A stretch of 64,000 bases of DNA, taken from NCBI RefSeq assembly GCF_031755915.1, contig NC_083389.1, positions 1,054,001 through 1,118,000 on the forward strand, read 5' to 3'. The position numbers were made by a program, and so were the translations under genes. Numbering within the stretch: the stretch's first letter is position 1; each line of letters opens with the position of its first letter. Of this stretch, positions 35,528 to 46,749 are shown in pieces. Under the pieces are notes generated by a model that worked only from the letters and a program-made list of their open reading frames with translations, was not told the DNA's origin and searched no databases. Origin of the DNA: Ziziphus jujuba (lineage: Eukaryota; Streptophyta; Magnoliopsida; Rosales; Rhamnaceae).

Positions 35528-37347
35528 GTGATGAACTTAATCATAGTGCCATAGATTGCTGGCATAGGTTTGATCATTCATATATCAAGGATAACATCCC
35601 AGAAGCACTAGCAGCACTTAACATTGCAGACAACTCTGATCCAAACTTCTATGTAGATTCGAGTGCCACTGCACACATGACAAATGACAATGGTAAAATA
35701 ATTAATTCTCATCCTTATAAAGGTAGTGATAGTATATATGTCGGCAATGGGAATAGCCTTGCAATATCTCACATTGGCAATGCTAAACTTAAAACTGAAA
35801 ATGGATGTTTAGATCATCAAAATGCTCTTGTAATTCCAAAATTGAAAAGAACCCCTTCAACTAGCAACAGATAATGATTGTATTTTTGAATTCTCATCCA
35901 ATGGTTTTATGATAAAGGATTGTAATCAAAAAATCATTGCAAAAGCGTACATGAAGGGAAAGCTGTACGTTCTGAATGAAGTAAAGCATCATGCTTTAAG
36001 TGTAGCAAAGGCCTTGGCAGATCTTTGGCACTAATGCTTGGGACATTAATTCCAATAATGTTATTAATGTTTCCTGTTGTACAAATAAGTTTAGTGTTTG
36101 TGCTAGTTGTTAATTAGGGAAGAGCTGCAAACTTCCTTGCTCTTTATCTAATAAAACTTCATTGTTTCCTTTGGAAAAGATCCATTGTGATATTTGGGGA
36201 CCAGCCTCAACATTTTAAACACAAAAATACCATCTGTATGTTACTGTCATTGATGATTATTCGAGGTACACTAGGCTATTTATTTTGTGTAAAAATCAAA
36301 ATGTTTTAAATGTTTCCGTAAATTTCAAAGAATGGTAGAGAACCAATTCGACAGATGAATTGAAATTCTTCAAAGTGATGGAGGAGGTAAGTTTATATCT
36401 TCAGCTTTCAAGGAACACTTAGCTAAGCATGCAATTTTTCATCAAACGTCCTGTCCAAAAACCTCATAACAAAATGGGGTTTCTCAAAGGAAACATAGGC
36501 ATGTGGTGGAAATGGGTTTAACTATGATGTTCCATGCAATGTACCCATGAAATTATGGGTGCAAGCTTTCTTAACTTCATATTTTCACATTCACAGATTA
36601 CCTTCATCTGTTTCAAAAATTGAAACCCCATATTTTCGTCTACTTAAAAGGCATCCAGATTATCAAAGTTTGAGACTCTTTTGTTGTAGGTGCTACCCTT
36701 ATCTTCGGAGTTATGCAGTAAATAAATTTTCAAAGAAAACTCTTCCTTGTATCTTCATTGGATACCGCTCCCAACATAAAGGATTTCACTGTTTCCATCC
36801 AACAACCAATCGGGTCTACATCAACAGGCATGTTGTTTTTGATGAATAATATTTTCCATACTTATCTACCAATATTAACCCATAAAAACATCTTGAGCTT
36901 GTTAATTTTCTAGAAAACATATGAGAAGACACACGACATAATGTTCTTGATTGCCTTTATCCACATACCACACCGTGGAAACCCATATCAGATTATTCTC
37001 CTAGAAATTCAACTCACATATGTACAACCAATACACACAGTGAACCAAGAGACAAACCTGAAAACTCGTACCATGTAACACATGCAAACCAAGAAGACCA
37101 AACCTTCTAAAAATAGTGAATTAGCACCAACTACATCTTATAATATCTATCAAATAACAGCTGAAACATTACCAAATCAATTGAACACAGCAGCAATTGA
37201 TCCAGCTTCCAACCATCTAATTGTCCTGTTGCTTATTAGGACATGACAACAGATGAACAAACTGTTGACCAAAACACAAATACACATCAAACAATAAAAA
37301 GACAAAAATTAAAGGCCAACTTATAACTAGCATCTCAAATGGCATTG
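35528..37347 (+). pseudogene. Copia-2 pol 5' part, truncated before reverse transcriptase
   Basis: The knuckle is completed by CDELNHSAIDC. The protease reads FYVDSSATAHMTND, where the usual DSGA has become DSSA. The pre-integrase and integrase regions follow with many stops: CASC is followed directly by a stop near 36110, integrase residues include FIDDYSRYTRLFIL-like text and SDGGGKF, and SKTS(stop)QNGV replaces SEQNGVAE. The linker continues to about 37347, matching 15887-16350 of copia-1 but without CACTA-2. There the text switches to plastid ndhK. Reverse transcriptase, RNase H and the 3' LTR are absent. Confidence 0.8.
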
Positions 37348-37680
37348 ATGTACTATTCTTATAGTACTATTCGGGGGGTCGATAAGCTAATTCCTTTAGA
37401 TGTCTATTTACCTAGCTGTCCACCTAAACCAGAGGCTGTTATAGATGCTATAACAAAACTTTGGAAGAAAATACCTTGAGAAATCTATGAAGATCGAATT
37501 AGATCTCAACAAACGAATTGGTGTTTTACTACCAACTACAAGTTTCATGTTGGACACAGTACTCATGTGGGAAATTATAATCAAGGATTACTCTATCAAC
37601 CATCATCTACTTCAGAGATCTCCCCTAAAACATTTTTCAAATACTATAGTTCAATAGCTTCCCACGAATTAGTGAATTAG
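37348..37680 (+). pseudogene. ndhK: Plastid ndhK 3' part, nuclear copy
   Basis: NdhK is a 4Fe-4S-carrying subunit of the thylakoid NDH complex in cyclic electron flow. The copy reads [20 protein letters not shown], then [46 protein letters not shown] and ends ELVN with a stop at 37678-37680. About the last 110 codons are present. A TGA at 37477-37479 replaces an internal codon after KKIP. The cluster-binding CPPKPE motif is kept. It cannot be functional here. Confidence 0.9.
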
Positions 37681-37868
37681 GCTTCGTGAATTAGGCAGGA
37701 GGTTTTTTTTTTTTTTTGTACATATACAAAATACGAAACAGCAAGCCAATCTTCATAAATTTCATCGTTATCGTAAATGTCAAATGTTTATAATACGTAC
37801 ACAAATAAACTACTTATACAATACAAATAAAATACAATACAAATAAAAATGCGGGAGAGATAAAAAAG

Positions 37869-38350
37869 ATGCAGGGTCATTTACCTACTTGATTAGTCAA
37901 ACATGGGCTAGTTCATAGATATTTAGGCTTTGATTACCAAGGAATAGAGAGTTTACAAATAAAGCCGGAGGATTGGCATTCCATTACTATCATTTTATAT
38001 GTATATTGTTACAATTATCTACACTCCCAATGTGCCTATGATGTAGCACCAGGTGGACTGTTAGCCAGTGTGTATTGTCTTACGCGAACAGAGTATGGTA
38101 TGGTATGGATCAACCGGATGAAGTATGCATAAAAGTATTTACCCCAAGGAGGAATCCTAGAATTTTGTCTGTTTTCTGGGTTTGGAAAAATGCGGATTTT
38201 CAAAAAATGGAATCTTATGATATGTTGGGAATCGCTTATAATAATCATCCACGTCTAAAACATATCTTAATGCCGGAAAGTTGGACAGGATGGCCTTTAT
38301 GTAAGGATCATATTGCCCCTAATTTTTATGAACTACAAGATGCTCATTGA
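37869..38350 (+). pseudogene. ndhJ: Plastid ndhJ, full length but disrupted, nuclear copy
   Basis: NdhJ is a peripheral-arm subunit of the plastid NDH complex. The copy starts MQGHLPT, followed by a TAG in place of a codon, then [19 protein letters not shown] and [20 protein letters not shown] small insertion near 38098 (a repeated ATGGT) shifts the frame at EYGM. The second part is open from about 38075 as [19 protein letters not shown] through [16 protein letters not shown] and ends NFYELQDAH at 38350. Length matches plastid ndhJ (about 158 codons). Confidence 0.92.
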
Positions 38351-38603
38351 ATAATCAGAAACTCATCTTCACTTCTACAACTATAGATATTCGAAGAATA
38401 TTTGTACGTTCTTTTTATAGATCAATGAGCTAAAGTTTCATTCATTTCATATATTATGTATAAGTTAAAAAAAGGATATGCTAAAAAAAAGAAATGCTAA
38501 ATAAAAAAACAATTAACTTAGAAGGATTCAGTACGATTTTCAAATTTTGAACGATTTTTTTTCCACATGAGATGAGCTGAGTCAATAGGATGAAATAGTT
38601 AAT

Positions 38604-39727
38604 TGATACGAACCTAGGACGACCTGCTCCTAAACCCATATTATTTTAGCCTGAATCTCAATTAAGTTCAAGTTCTAATGGAATGGACCCCAACCCCTAA
38701 CCAACCTGTGGTTAGAAACCTTGGTATAATGTAGACGCCACAATAGGAGATGGAAAACCTATTGATAAGTCAAGCTAAAACAACCAATTCTCTAATGGTG
38801 TTTTAGGTGTTCTCAAAGAACAAAGAGATAATTAATCTCACAAGTATTTTTTTAATCAAATCAAAGTCAATTCTTATTGATAACTAAGCCTTTAAATAGG
38901 CTTTGAAAGAAACAAAATAAACCCTAAAAACCCTACGTAAAACCGGCCACTCACATAAAGAATCCTAGTTGGCCGAAACTATACTTTCTTTCCTAATCTA
39001 AGTTTAATTAATTAATTCCTTTATATTAAATTAGGAATTAATTAATTTACAATGGAAAGAATAAAATAAAAACCTTAATAAAGTTATTTTCCTAGAAAAT
39101 AAATAAATAAAAACCTAAAAGTAATGGTAGTTTCCTAAAACAAAAAGTAAGAACAAATTAGGAAACTAAAAATGGTAAATTTCGGCTATGTTGGTAATGA
39201 CCCTTCTTTGATCCAATTGGACTCCAAATCAGCTTCAATAGTCTTTGTGGGATTCCAAATAAGCTTAGTGTGAAGTTCCTCACGTTGCCCTTGCTTGGAA
39301 GTATGAGAAAAGGCTAATACAGTAAAGCCAGCAAGGAATACAGCAAATCCGGCCTTTTCGTCCCTTTGTGCGCAAACCACCTTGTTGGTCAGCTTTGAAG
39401 CTGCTTTGGCTGGTTTCTATGACTCATCCTCCATATGAATTGAACCCATAAGGATGGGGTTCCAATTCATACAACCCAGCCTCCTTATTATCACCAAAAA
39501 TGTCACCCGGGCCTGTTTTGGCTTCTATTGCTTGTATGAGTAAAACAGGCCTTGGTTCTTTAGATATGGCCAACCCCTATTGACTATGACTTATTCCTTG
39601 TATGAAGACAGCAAGATTGTCCTTGAACGTCTTAGCTTGGGCCCTAGTGATCGGTCCCACCTTCATTTGTATTGGGTCAGCACCTTAGCGGGTTGTCGGT
39701 CGAACAGTCTCGGGTGGATTCGCATCA
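38604..39727 (-). repeat. 3' LTR of gypsy A
   Basis: On the plus strand it runs from TGATACGAACCTAGG to GGTGGATTCGCATCA, 1124 bases, with TG...CA ends. Related LTRs lie at 43455, 47802, 50205 and 53292. Bases 39728-39741 read CAAGAGGAGGGGAA on the minus strand, the polypurine tract that primes plus-strand synthesis. The 5 bases before it are TTAAT, with no partner in the window. Confidence 0.88.
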
Positions 39728-40605
39728 TTCCCCTCCTCTTGAAAATGATTTGTCCTCAAATTGAAGTAATCACCTGCAGCAAAAGGAGATAAATTAGCAA
39801 CATTAAAGGTGGCACTAACACTATACTCACCCGGTAGATCAAGTTTGTAGGCATTGTCGTTTATCCCCTCCAAAACTTGAAAAGGTCCATCACCCCTCGG
39901 CATGAGTTTTGATTTCCTTTGTTCAGGAAATCTTTCTTTCCTTAAATGCAGCCACACCCAATCTCCAGGTTCAAACACCATTGATTTTTGGCCTTGATTA
40001 GCCACCTTTGCATATTGCTCCATCCTCCTCTCAATGTTTGCTCGGGTCTTCTCATGAATCTGCTTTACAAAATCAGCTTTTTGTTTTCCATCTAGATTAG
40101 CACGCTCACTTAAAAGCAAAGGTGTTAAATCTAATGGAGTCAAAGGATTAAAACCATAAACAATTTCAAAGGGAGTAAATTTAGTTGCTGAATGTAAAGA
40201 CCTATTATATGCAAATTCAACATGTGGCAAACATTCTTCCCAAGTCCTTAAATTTCTACTAATTAATGCTTTCAACAATGCAGACAAGGTTCTATTTACT
40301 ACTTCGGTTTGTCCATCAGTTTGTGGATGACAAGTAGTTGAAAATAAAAGCTTAGTACCTAATTTAGCCCACAATGTTTTCCAAATATAGCTTAAGAACT
40401 TAGCATCCCTATTCGAAACAATAGTTCTTGGCATTCCATGCAATCTCACAATTTCCTTGAAAAATAAATTAGCAATATTGGATGCATCATCAGTTTTGTT
40501 ACATGCAATAAAATGTGCCTTCTTAGAAAACCTATCTACTACAACAAATATTGAATCCTTACCTGTCCTTGACCTAGGCAACCCAAGAATAAAATCCATA
40601 GACAA
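39685..40605 (-). pseudogene. Gypsy A integrase
   Basis: Integrase joins the cDNA into nuclear DNA. The frame begins [19 protein letters not shown] (first catalytic Asp in DFI). The second catalytic Asp region reads VSNRDAKF where VSDRDAKF is normal (intact in gypsy C), so this copy has Asp changed to Asn. The Glu region is intact in [15 protein letters not shown]. The C-terminal domain follows ([40 protein letters not shown]) and [11 protein letters not shown] is encoded across the purine tract into the LTR. A stop then replaces Trp, after which the same frame reads GADPIQMKVGPITRA. A stop before SMDF separates it from the upstream part. Confidence 0.88.
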
Positions 40606-40658
40606 ATCTACCTAAGGATAGGTAGGGATCGGCAAAGGCTTATACAATCCATGCGGTT

Positions 40659-41099
40659 TCAATAAAAATGTTCTTGCAGCAAGGATAAAGTTTTTAAAAT
40701 ACCAAAATGGCCCATTAAACCACCCCCATGTCCTTCCCGAACCAATAATTCCCTAATACTACAATTAGGCACACAAAGTTTGTTTTCCTTAAACAAATAT
40801 CCCTCAAATATGTAAAATTTATTAAATCCATGTTTCAAACAGGTTCTAAAAATTTCTCCAAAGTCACTATCATGCTCATAAAGTTCTTTCAATTGTTCAA
40901 ATCTAAGCAATCTAGCATCTAAGGTATAAAAGAGCACATACCTTCGGGATAATGCATCAGCAACCACATTTTCCTTACCTTTTTTGTAGCAGATCACATA
41001 TGGAAATGTTTCAATAAATTCAATCCACTTAGCATGCCTTCGGTTGAGCTTTCCTTGACCCTTGATATGCTTCAAAGACTCATGATCCGTATGAATCAC
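40659..41099 (-). pseudogene. Gypsy A RNase H end and integrase zinc-region part
   Basis: It reads [20 protein letters not shown], then [15 protein letters not shown], the end of the RNase H domain, followed by the linker and [19 protein letters not shown], the start of the integrase N-terminal zinc domain. The next residues of that domain are missing: a deletion between about 40659 and 40645 joins LQEHFY to the [10 protein letters not shown] region, losing the CERC knuckle that gypsy C keeps at 52280. Confidence 0.8.
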
Positions 41100-41132
41100 A
41101 AACTCCTTTGGTATGAGATAATGCTGCCACGT

Positions 41133-42107
41133 CTACAAAGCCCTCACCAAAGCATACATCTCCTTGTCATAAGTCGGGTAGTTTAGGGCAGCTCCATTTA
41201 ATTTTTCACTAAAGTAGGCTATGGGTCTTCCTTCTTGCATTAAGACAGCTCCAATACCTACACCCGAAGCATCACATTCAATTTCAAAAGTCTTAGAAAA
41301 ATTTGGCAAAACTAACAAAGGTGCATTACACAATTTTTCTTTCAACAAATTAAAAGATTTTTCTTGTACTTCCCCCCATTTGAATCCAACATTCTTCTTG
41401 ACAACTTCATTCAATGGTGCTGCTCTGGTACTAAAATCCTTGACAAATCTTCTGTAAAAGCTTGCCAAGCCATGAAAGCTCCTCACTTGGGTGATAGAAG
41501 TAGGAACCGGCCACTCTTGAATTGCTTTCACCTTAGCTTGGTCAACTTTGATTCCTGCAGCACTTACTACAAATCCTAGAAACACAAGCTCTTCTTTGCA
41601 AAATTCACATTTTTCAATGTTAGTAAACAATCTTTCCTTTCTAAGAAGTTGCAAAACTTGCCTAAGTTGATCCACATGGTCATCCAAATTTCGGCTATAT
41701 ATTCGAATGTCATCAAAATAAACAACCACAAATTTACCAATAAATGGACGCATTACATGATTCATAAGCCTCATGAAAGTACTAGGTGCATTGGATAATC
41801 CAAAAGGCATAACTAACCATTCATACAGCTCATATTTAGTTTTGAATGCGGTTTTCCATTCATCACCTTCTTTCATCCTAATTTGGTGATAACCACTCCT
41901 AAGATCAATTTTTGTAAACATGCAAGCACCATGCAACTCATCAAGCATATCATCTAATCTAGGAATGGGATGTCTATATTTGATGGTAATGTTATTTATA
42001 GCCCTACAATCAACACACATTCTCCAAGAACCATCCTTTTTAGGTACCAACAAAACAGGAACAGCACATGGAATTAAACTCCCACGAATGTATCCTTTAT
42101 CAAGCAA
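41133..42107 (-). pseudogene. Gypsy A reverse transcriptase and RNase H core
   Basis: A long open stretch of 324 codons. Reverse transcriptase motifs are [68 protein letters not shown] and the active site [11 protein letters not shown] (Leu is more usual before IYS). The thumb region ends [20 protein letters not shown]. RNase H follows with [20 protein letters not shown]. It would copy element RNA into DNA. A stop at its left end (WQHYLMPK region, near 41132) and one before 42107 break the polyprotein, but this is the best preserved domain in the window. Confidence 0.92.
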
Positions 42108-42116
42108 ATCACTTAC

Positions 42117-43389
42117 CTATTTTTGCAGCTCCTTTGTTTCTTCGGGATTGCTCCTATAAGCTGGTCTATTTGGTATGGCAGCCCCTGGAACAAAGTCAAT
42201 TTGATGTTCTATCCCTCGAATGGGTGGTAGTCCACTTGGAATCTCATTTGGGAAGACATCTCCAAATTCCTTCAAAAGAGAAATCATTGAACTTGGCAAT
42301 TCAAGTTCTTCAAAGTTAGTTTGATCATTAAAATAATTTTCTTTGTAAAGCATGACCAACAAAGGTTTCTTACACTCAATAACCTTATTAATATCCCATA
42401 AACTCAAATAAAAATTGCTACTTAAACTTTCCTTTCTTTCTTTTTCTTTTTTTTCCCTTGGATTGGCGCAAACCTTCGGATTTCTCTTCCTTCTCTTTTC
42501 CCTCTCTTTCGGTTTACCCTTGATCTTTCCACTCAATATGAACCTTAGAAACCTTACCTTAGTCAGCAACCTCAATCTTACCTTCTTGAAAGGATGGTGA
42601 AGCCGTTGGTGCCATACTTGCTTTTTCCTTGAGCTTTTCGGCTTCTCTCCTTTGTTGCATTTGTAATTGGTCTTTGTAAACCTCTTTAGGAGATAATGGT
42701 TCCAGCTTAACCTTCTTCCCTTTAAACCTGAAAACAATACTATTTTCCCGACCAAAATGAGTAGCATCTTTATCAAATTGCCATGGTCTACCTAATAGTA
42801 TATGTCCAGCAATCATGGGAACAATATCACACAAGACTACATCCTCATATCTACCTATACTAAATTTTACTTTGGCTTGTTTATTTACCCTCATCTCACC
42901 ACTATCATTTAACCATTGTAACCTATAGGGTTCTGGATGTTTAATTGTTTTGAAGCCTAATTTATCAACTACAAGATTACTTATCACATTAGTACAACTC
43001 CCACTATCTATAATCATGCTACAAATTTTACCTTGTATTTCGCAGCGTGTGTGGAAGATGTTTTCTCTTTGTATTTGCTCTTCATCTTTGTACACAGCAA
43101 GTACTCTCCTTGAAACCAAGCTCAACTCGACATTAGATGTATCTACAGGTTCGGCTTCATCTTCATTACAATCCTCCTCTTGCTCGGTTTCAGCCCCACT
43201 TTCTTCACTCGCACATTCCACCTCACCATCACCCTTTAATACCATGATTCTTCTATTTGGCCATTGGCTGGCTATGTGTCCTCTTCCTTGGCACTTAAAA
43301 CAAATAATTTCTCTAGATTTTTAAGGTTTAGGATCATATTTTATCTCACCTCTAAGTGCTTGGACAAATTTGGTCTTGACCTCCCTTCT
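42117..43389 (-). pseudogene. Gypsy A gag end, protease and linker
   Basis: The rightmost part has the gag knuckle CFKCQGRGHIASQW near 43270-43310, where the fourth ligand Cys of CX2CX4HX4C has become Trp. An acidic stretch (ESGAETEQEEDCNEDEAE) leads to the aspartic protease site CSMIIDSGSCTNVI at about 43000 and the typical LLGRPWQFDKDATHFGREN. A frameshift near 42600 moves into a lysine-rich linker and then IDFVPGAAIPNRPAYRSNPE, just upstream of reverse transcriptase. The gag reading stops being homologous near 43390 where the copia-3 LTR begins. Confidence 0.85.
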
Positions 43390-43454
43390 TGTTAGAGTCC
43401 TAACTACTCCGATTGATGTGTTTATTCATAAGACCAAGCATAAGGGTTAGTCTA
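43390..43454 (+). repeat. Copia-3 5' LTR, first piece
   Basis: It starts TGTTAGAGTCC and ends with GTCTA (43450-43454), the target duplication of gypsy B. It continues at 48938. Confidence 0.7.
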
Positions 43455-44264
43455 TGATACAAACCTAGGACGACCTGCTCGTAAACTCTAGAAGACAATA
43501 AACCCTAGAAGACATAAGGAAAACCGGCCATACAATAACCATTCCTAAAGTGGTCGAATTTCCTACTTTCCTAAATCTAAATTCTAATTAATTAATTCTT
43601 TTATTTTGGATTAGGAAATAATTAATTTACAATGAAAATAATAAAAGTAATGGTAATTTCCTAAAACAAAAAAGTATAATCAAATTAGGAAACTAAAATA
43701 CTAGCTTTTTGACTAAGTTGACTTTGACCATTCTTTGACCAATTTGAGCTCCAAATCAAATTCAATATGCTTTTTAGGATGCCAAATAAGCTGACCATGA
43801 ATTCCCACACGTTGCCCTTGCTTGGAAGAAAGAGAAAAAACCAACTCAACAAAATACAGTAAAGCCAGCACAAAATACAGTAAAAATAGGCCAAATTTGA
43901 AGCTGACCGTACAAATCCTTTTTGAATGCCTTTGAAACTGGATTGAATTGATTCCATATCCTCTTATACATATGTATTGAATCCGTAAAGTTTTGGAACC
44001 ATTTCATGCTGCTCGGTGTCCATATTTGCACCAAAATCGCTACCCGGGTCCATATCGGCTTCCACCATTTAAATGGTTAGAATAGGCTTTGTATCTTCTA
44101 GTATGGACAAGCTCTGTTGAGAATTGATTACCCCCTGTATAAATGCTCCCAGGTTTTCCTTAAATCTCTTAATTTGAGCTCTTGTGATTGGCCCGGTCTT
44201 AATCCGTGTCGGGTCAGCACCCCAGCGGGGTATCGGTTGAGCGGGCTCGGGCGGAATCACATCA
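43455..44264 (-). repeat. 3' LTR of gypsy B, internally deleted
   Basis: It begins TGATACAAACC and ends GAATCACATCA. Compared with the 5' LTR (47802-48932) it lacks about 320 bases just after the first 40. The polypurine tract CAAGAGGAGGGGAA lies at 44265-44278 on the minus strand. Confidence 0.85.
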
Positions 44265-45030
44265 TTCCCCTCCTCTTGAAAAGCATTTGTCCTCAAATCT
44301 AGATCATCACCTCCAGAAAAAGGGAACAAAATAGCAACATTAAATGCAGCACTCATGTTATACTCACCCGGTAAATCAAGCTTGTAGGCATTCTAGTTAT
44401 TCGGCTCCAAAACTTGAAAAGATCCGTCCACATGCGGCATAGGCTTGGACCTTTTTTTTTGTTCGGGGAACCTCTCCTTTATTGAGTGCAACAAAACCAA
44501 ATCTCCTGGGTCAAGCACTATCACAACAAATACTAGAAATACAAATTCATCACACTTTTTAATATTAGCAACTAATATATCCCAAATTCTCAAATTTCCA
44601 CTAAGTAAAGCTTTTAATAATGCAGATAAAGTTCTATACAAAAAAAGAATTTTTAAATTAGCATCTTTATAATTCATAACCAGCAATGATTTCTTACCCA
44701 AGATAGCCTTTTTAACATCCCCAAAACTCAAATAAAAATTTTTACTTTTTCTTTCTTTCCTTTCTTTTCCTTTCTCTCTCTCGGCCACCACACATTTTTC
44801 CTCCCTCTCAGTTTTCTCACCATTTCTCTTGGGTTTCTCCATTCTTCTCACCTCACTTTCGGCCTTCTCATGGTTTTTTGACTCAATTTGTGTTTTAAAA
44901 TGCTTACCTTGGACAGCAAGCTCGAACTTACCTTCTTGGATGGATGGTGGCCGTTAGTGCCATACTAACCTTCTCCTTAAGTGTTTAAGCCTCCCTCCTT
45001 TATTGGATTTGTAATTGGTCTCTATATACT
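44069..45030 (-). pseudogene. Gypsy B pol remnants in non-canonical order
   Basis: Reading right to left, a linker piece (SKNFYLSFGDVKKAILGKKS) is followed by an integrase piece ([19 protein letters not shown]), then by a reverse transcriptase piece (NIKKCDEFVFLVFVV), then by the integrase C-terminal part (LDPGDLVLLHSIKERFPEQ) and, after a frame break near 44395, FNVAILFPFSGGDDLDLRTN. In gypsy A the reverse transcriptase precedes the integrase, so the piece order is shuffled. The last frame runs on into the LTR as GPITRAQIKRFKENLGAFIQ. Confidence 0.75.
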
Positions 45031-45040
45031 TCCTTTGGAG

Positions 45041-46749
45041 TTAATGGCTCCAGATTTTCACCTTCTTGCCTTTGAATCTAAAAACAATACAATTCTCTCG
45101 ACCAAAATAAGTAGCATCTTTATCAAATTTCCATGGCCTACCTAATAGAAAATGTCCGGCATGCATAGGCACAACATCACACAAAACAACATCCACATAT
45201 TTATCTATACTAAATTTTACCTTGGCTTGTTTATTCACTTTTATTTCATCACTATCATTAAGCCATTGTAATCTATAAGGTTCTGGATGTTTAATAGTTG
45301 TTAGGCCTAATTTATCAACTACAATGTTACTAATTACATTTGTACAACTTCCACTATCAATAATCATACTACAAATCTTACCTTGAATTTCACGTTGGGT
45401 GTGGAAGATGTTCTCTGTTTGGATTTGTTCCTCATCTTTGTATACAGCAAGGACTCATCTTGCAACAAAGCTCAAGTCAGCCCTTGAAGGTTGGAGTGTT
45501 TCGGTTTCTTCATGATCATCCTTTCCACTTTCTTCATCATCTAATTCGGCCTCTCCCCCACTTTCCTCGCTTTCAGATTCTAGTTCATCATTACCTTTCA
45601 GCACCATGATTCTTCTATTTGGGCATTGATTGGTTATGTGTCCTTTTCCTTGGCACTTAAAACACACAATTTCATGAGTTCTTGAAGGTTTATGATTAGA
45701 TTTACCTTCATATTTATGTGCTTGGACAGCTTCGGCTTTAGCTTCTCTTTTTGGCTGATTGGAACTATCTTCTTTAAGTTTCGGTTTTGGCTTGTTGTCA
45801 AAGATGGGATTGCTTCTCCAAACACTTTGATTGGTCCTCCCGCTGCTTGAATCTCCTCCAAACTGTGAGCTCGTACCCCTTCTCTTGAATTGATTTTCAA
45901 TTTTGATGGCCATATGAAGCATCTCCTCCAGTTCTACATATTGTTGAAGTTCTAATTGGTTGGCTATCTCACGATTCAAACCACCCAAAAACCTTGCCAA
46001 CCTCATCATAAGCATCTCCATCTCCTTGTAATAATCCTCCACGGACCTACTTCCTTGTGATAAATATTGAAGCCTTTGATGCAGCGACCTATGATAGTAT
46101 GACGGTACAAATCGCTTCCTCATGGCTCCTTTCATTTGTCGTCATGTAGTGATCAAGTGAACGCCAACTCTCCTTCGGGTGTTTTGCTCATTGGTCCACC
46201 ATTGGAGTGCATCATGACCAAACTCCATTGCTGCCATCTTCACCTTCTTGGCCTCCAAATAATGATGACAATCGAAAATCATCTCCATTTTCTCTTCCCA
46301 TTCCAAATATGCTTCCGGATCACTTTTACCCATGAATGGTGGGATGTTTACCTTGATGTTGCCAAGATCATCATCTTCATTCCTTTATGGTCTCCCATGG
46401 ATTATCCTTTCTTGAGGTTCAAAAATTTCATCAAACCCTTCATCCAAGTCATCTCCATAGTTACTTCCCTGAATTCCTCTCTTGGTTGCCCTCGGCCTCC
46501 TCAACCTTGACCTCGTCCTCCATAAGCATCCAATCTTATATTCGGCCCTCTTTGTGATGTTTTTATCATGTCCATCCTTTGATCTATATTGTCAAATTGG
46601 GCATTCATCTGCTACAATTGCTCCAAGACAGCCCTCATGTCCGTTTGCTCACCATTCCCTGTAGCTCGAGAATCACCTTTAAATCCTACGGACTCCTCTT
46701 CATTAATTCTCAGAGGTGGATCTCCTCTTCTCACCCTTGAATCTGCCAT
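45041..46749 (-). pseudogene. Gypsy B gag and protease
   Basis: The likely start at 46747-46749 gives MADSRVRRGDPPLRINEEE, interrupted by a stop after VLEQL near 46615. The gag body includes PEAYLEWEEKMEMIFDCHHY and ALQWW (46200-46310), KGAMRKRFVPSYYHRSLHQR and SVEDYYKEMEMLMMRL. The knuckle CFKCQGKGHITNQC at about 45625-45665 is intact. The acidic spacer and protease follow, with IIDSGSCTNVISNIVVDKLG (45310-45367) and LLGRPWKFDKDATYFGREN. A frameshift near 46140 and a stop near 45455 break it. Gag would form the cytoplasmic particle. Confidence 0.85.

Larger units (their letters stand above)
37348..38603 (+). other. Nuclear insert of plastid DNA (ndhK-ndhJ region)
   Basis: The segment has the plastid gene order ndhK then ndhJ, with the recognisable intergenic spacer (37681-37868) and, after ndhJ, the start of the spacer toward trnF. 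It starts abruptly inside ndhK at the broken end of copia-2 and ends at the gypsy A LTR. Frame breaks in both genes show it is a nuclear copy and not plastid DNA. An extra TACAAATAAAA-type short repeat lies at 37800-37850. Confidence 0.85.
38604..43389 (-). mobile_element. Gypsy A: Ty3/gypsy retrotransposon, minus strand, gag end missing
   Basis: The layout from right to left is a gag knuckle, protease, reverse transcriptase, RNase H, integrase, purine tract and 3' LTR, which is the Ty3/gypsy order with integrase last. The 5' half of gag, the primer site and the 5' LTR are absent because copia-3 interrupts it at 43389/43390 and the remainder lies outside the window or is lost. It shares its LTR family with gypsy B, C and D. 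Confidence 0.88.

Noticed and set aside
41221..43324. Plus-strand open frames across gypsy A pol (for example 41221-41457, 42068-42319, 42950-43324)
   Set aside because: They are antisense shadows of well-identified minus-strand protease and reverse transcriptase.
43846..44034. Plus- and minus-strand open frames in gypsy LTRs outside the pol tail (also near 48394-48702 and 49006-49272)
   Set aside because: They sit in LTR sequence in frames that are not shared among the LTR copies, apart from the pol-tail frame described separately.
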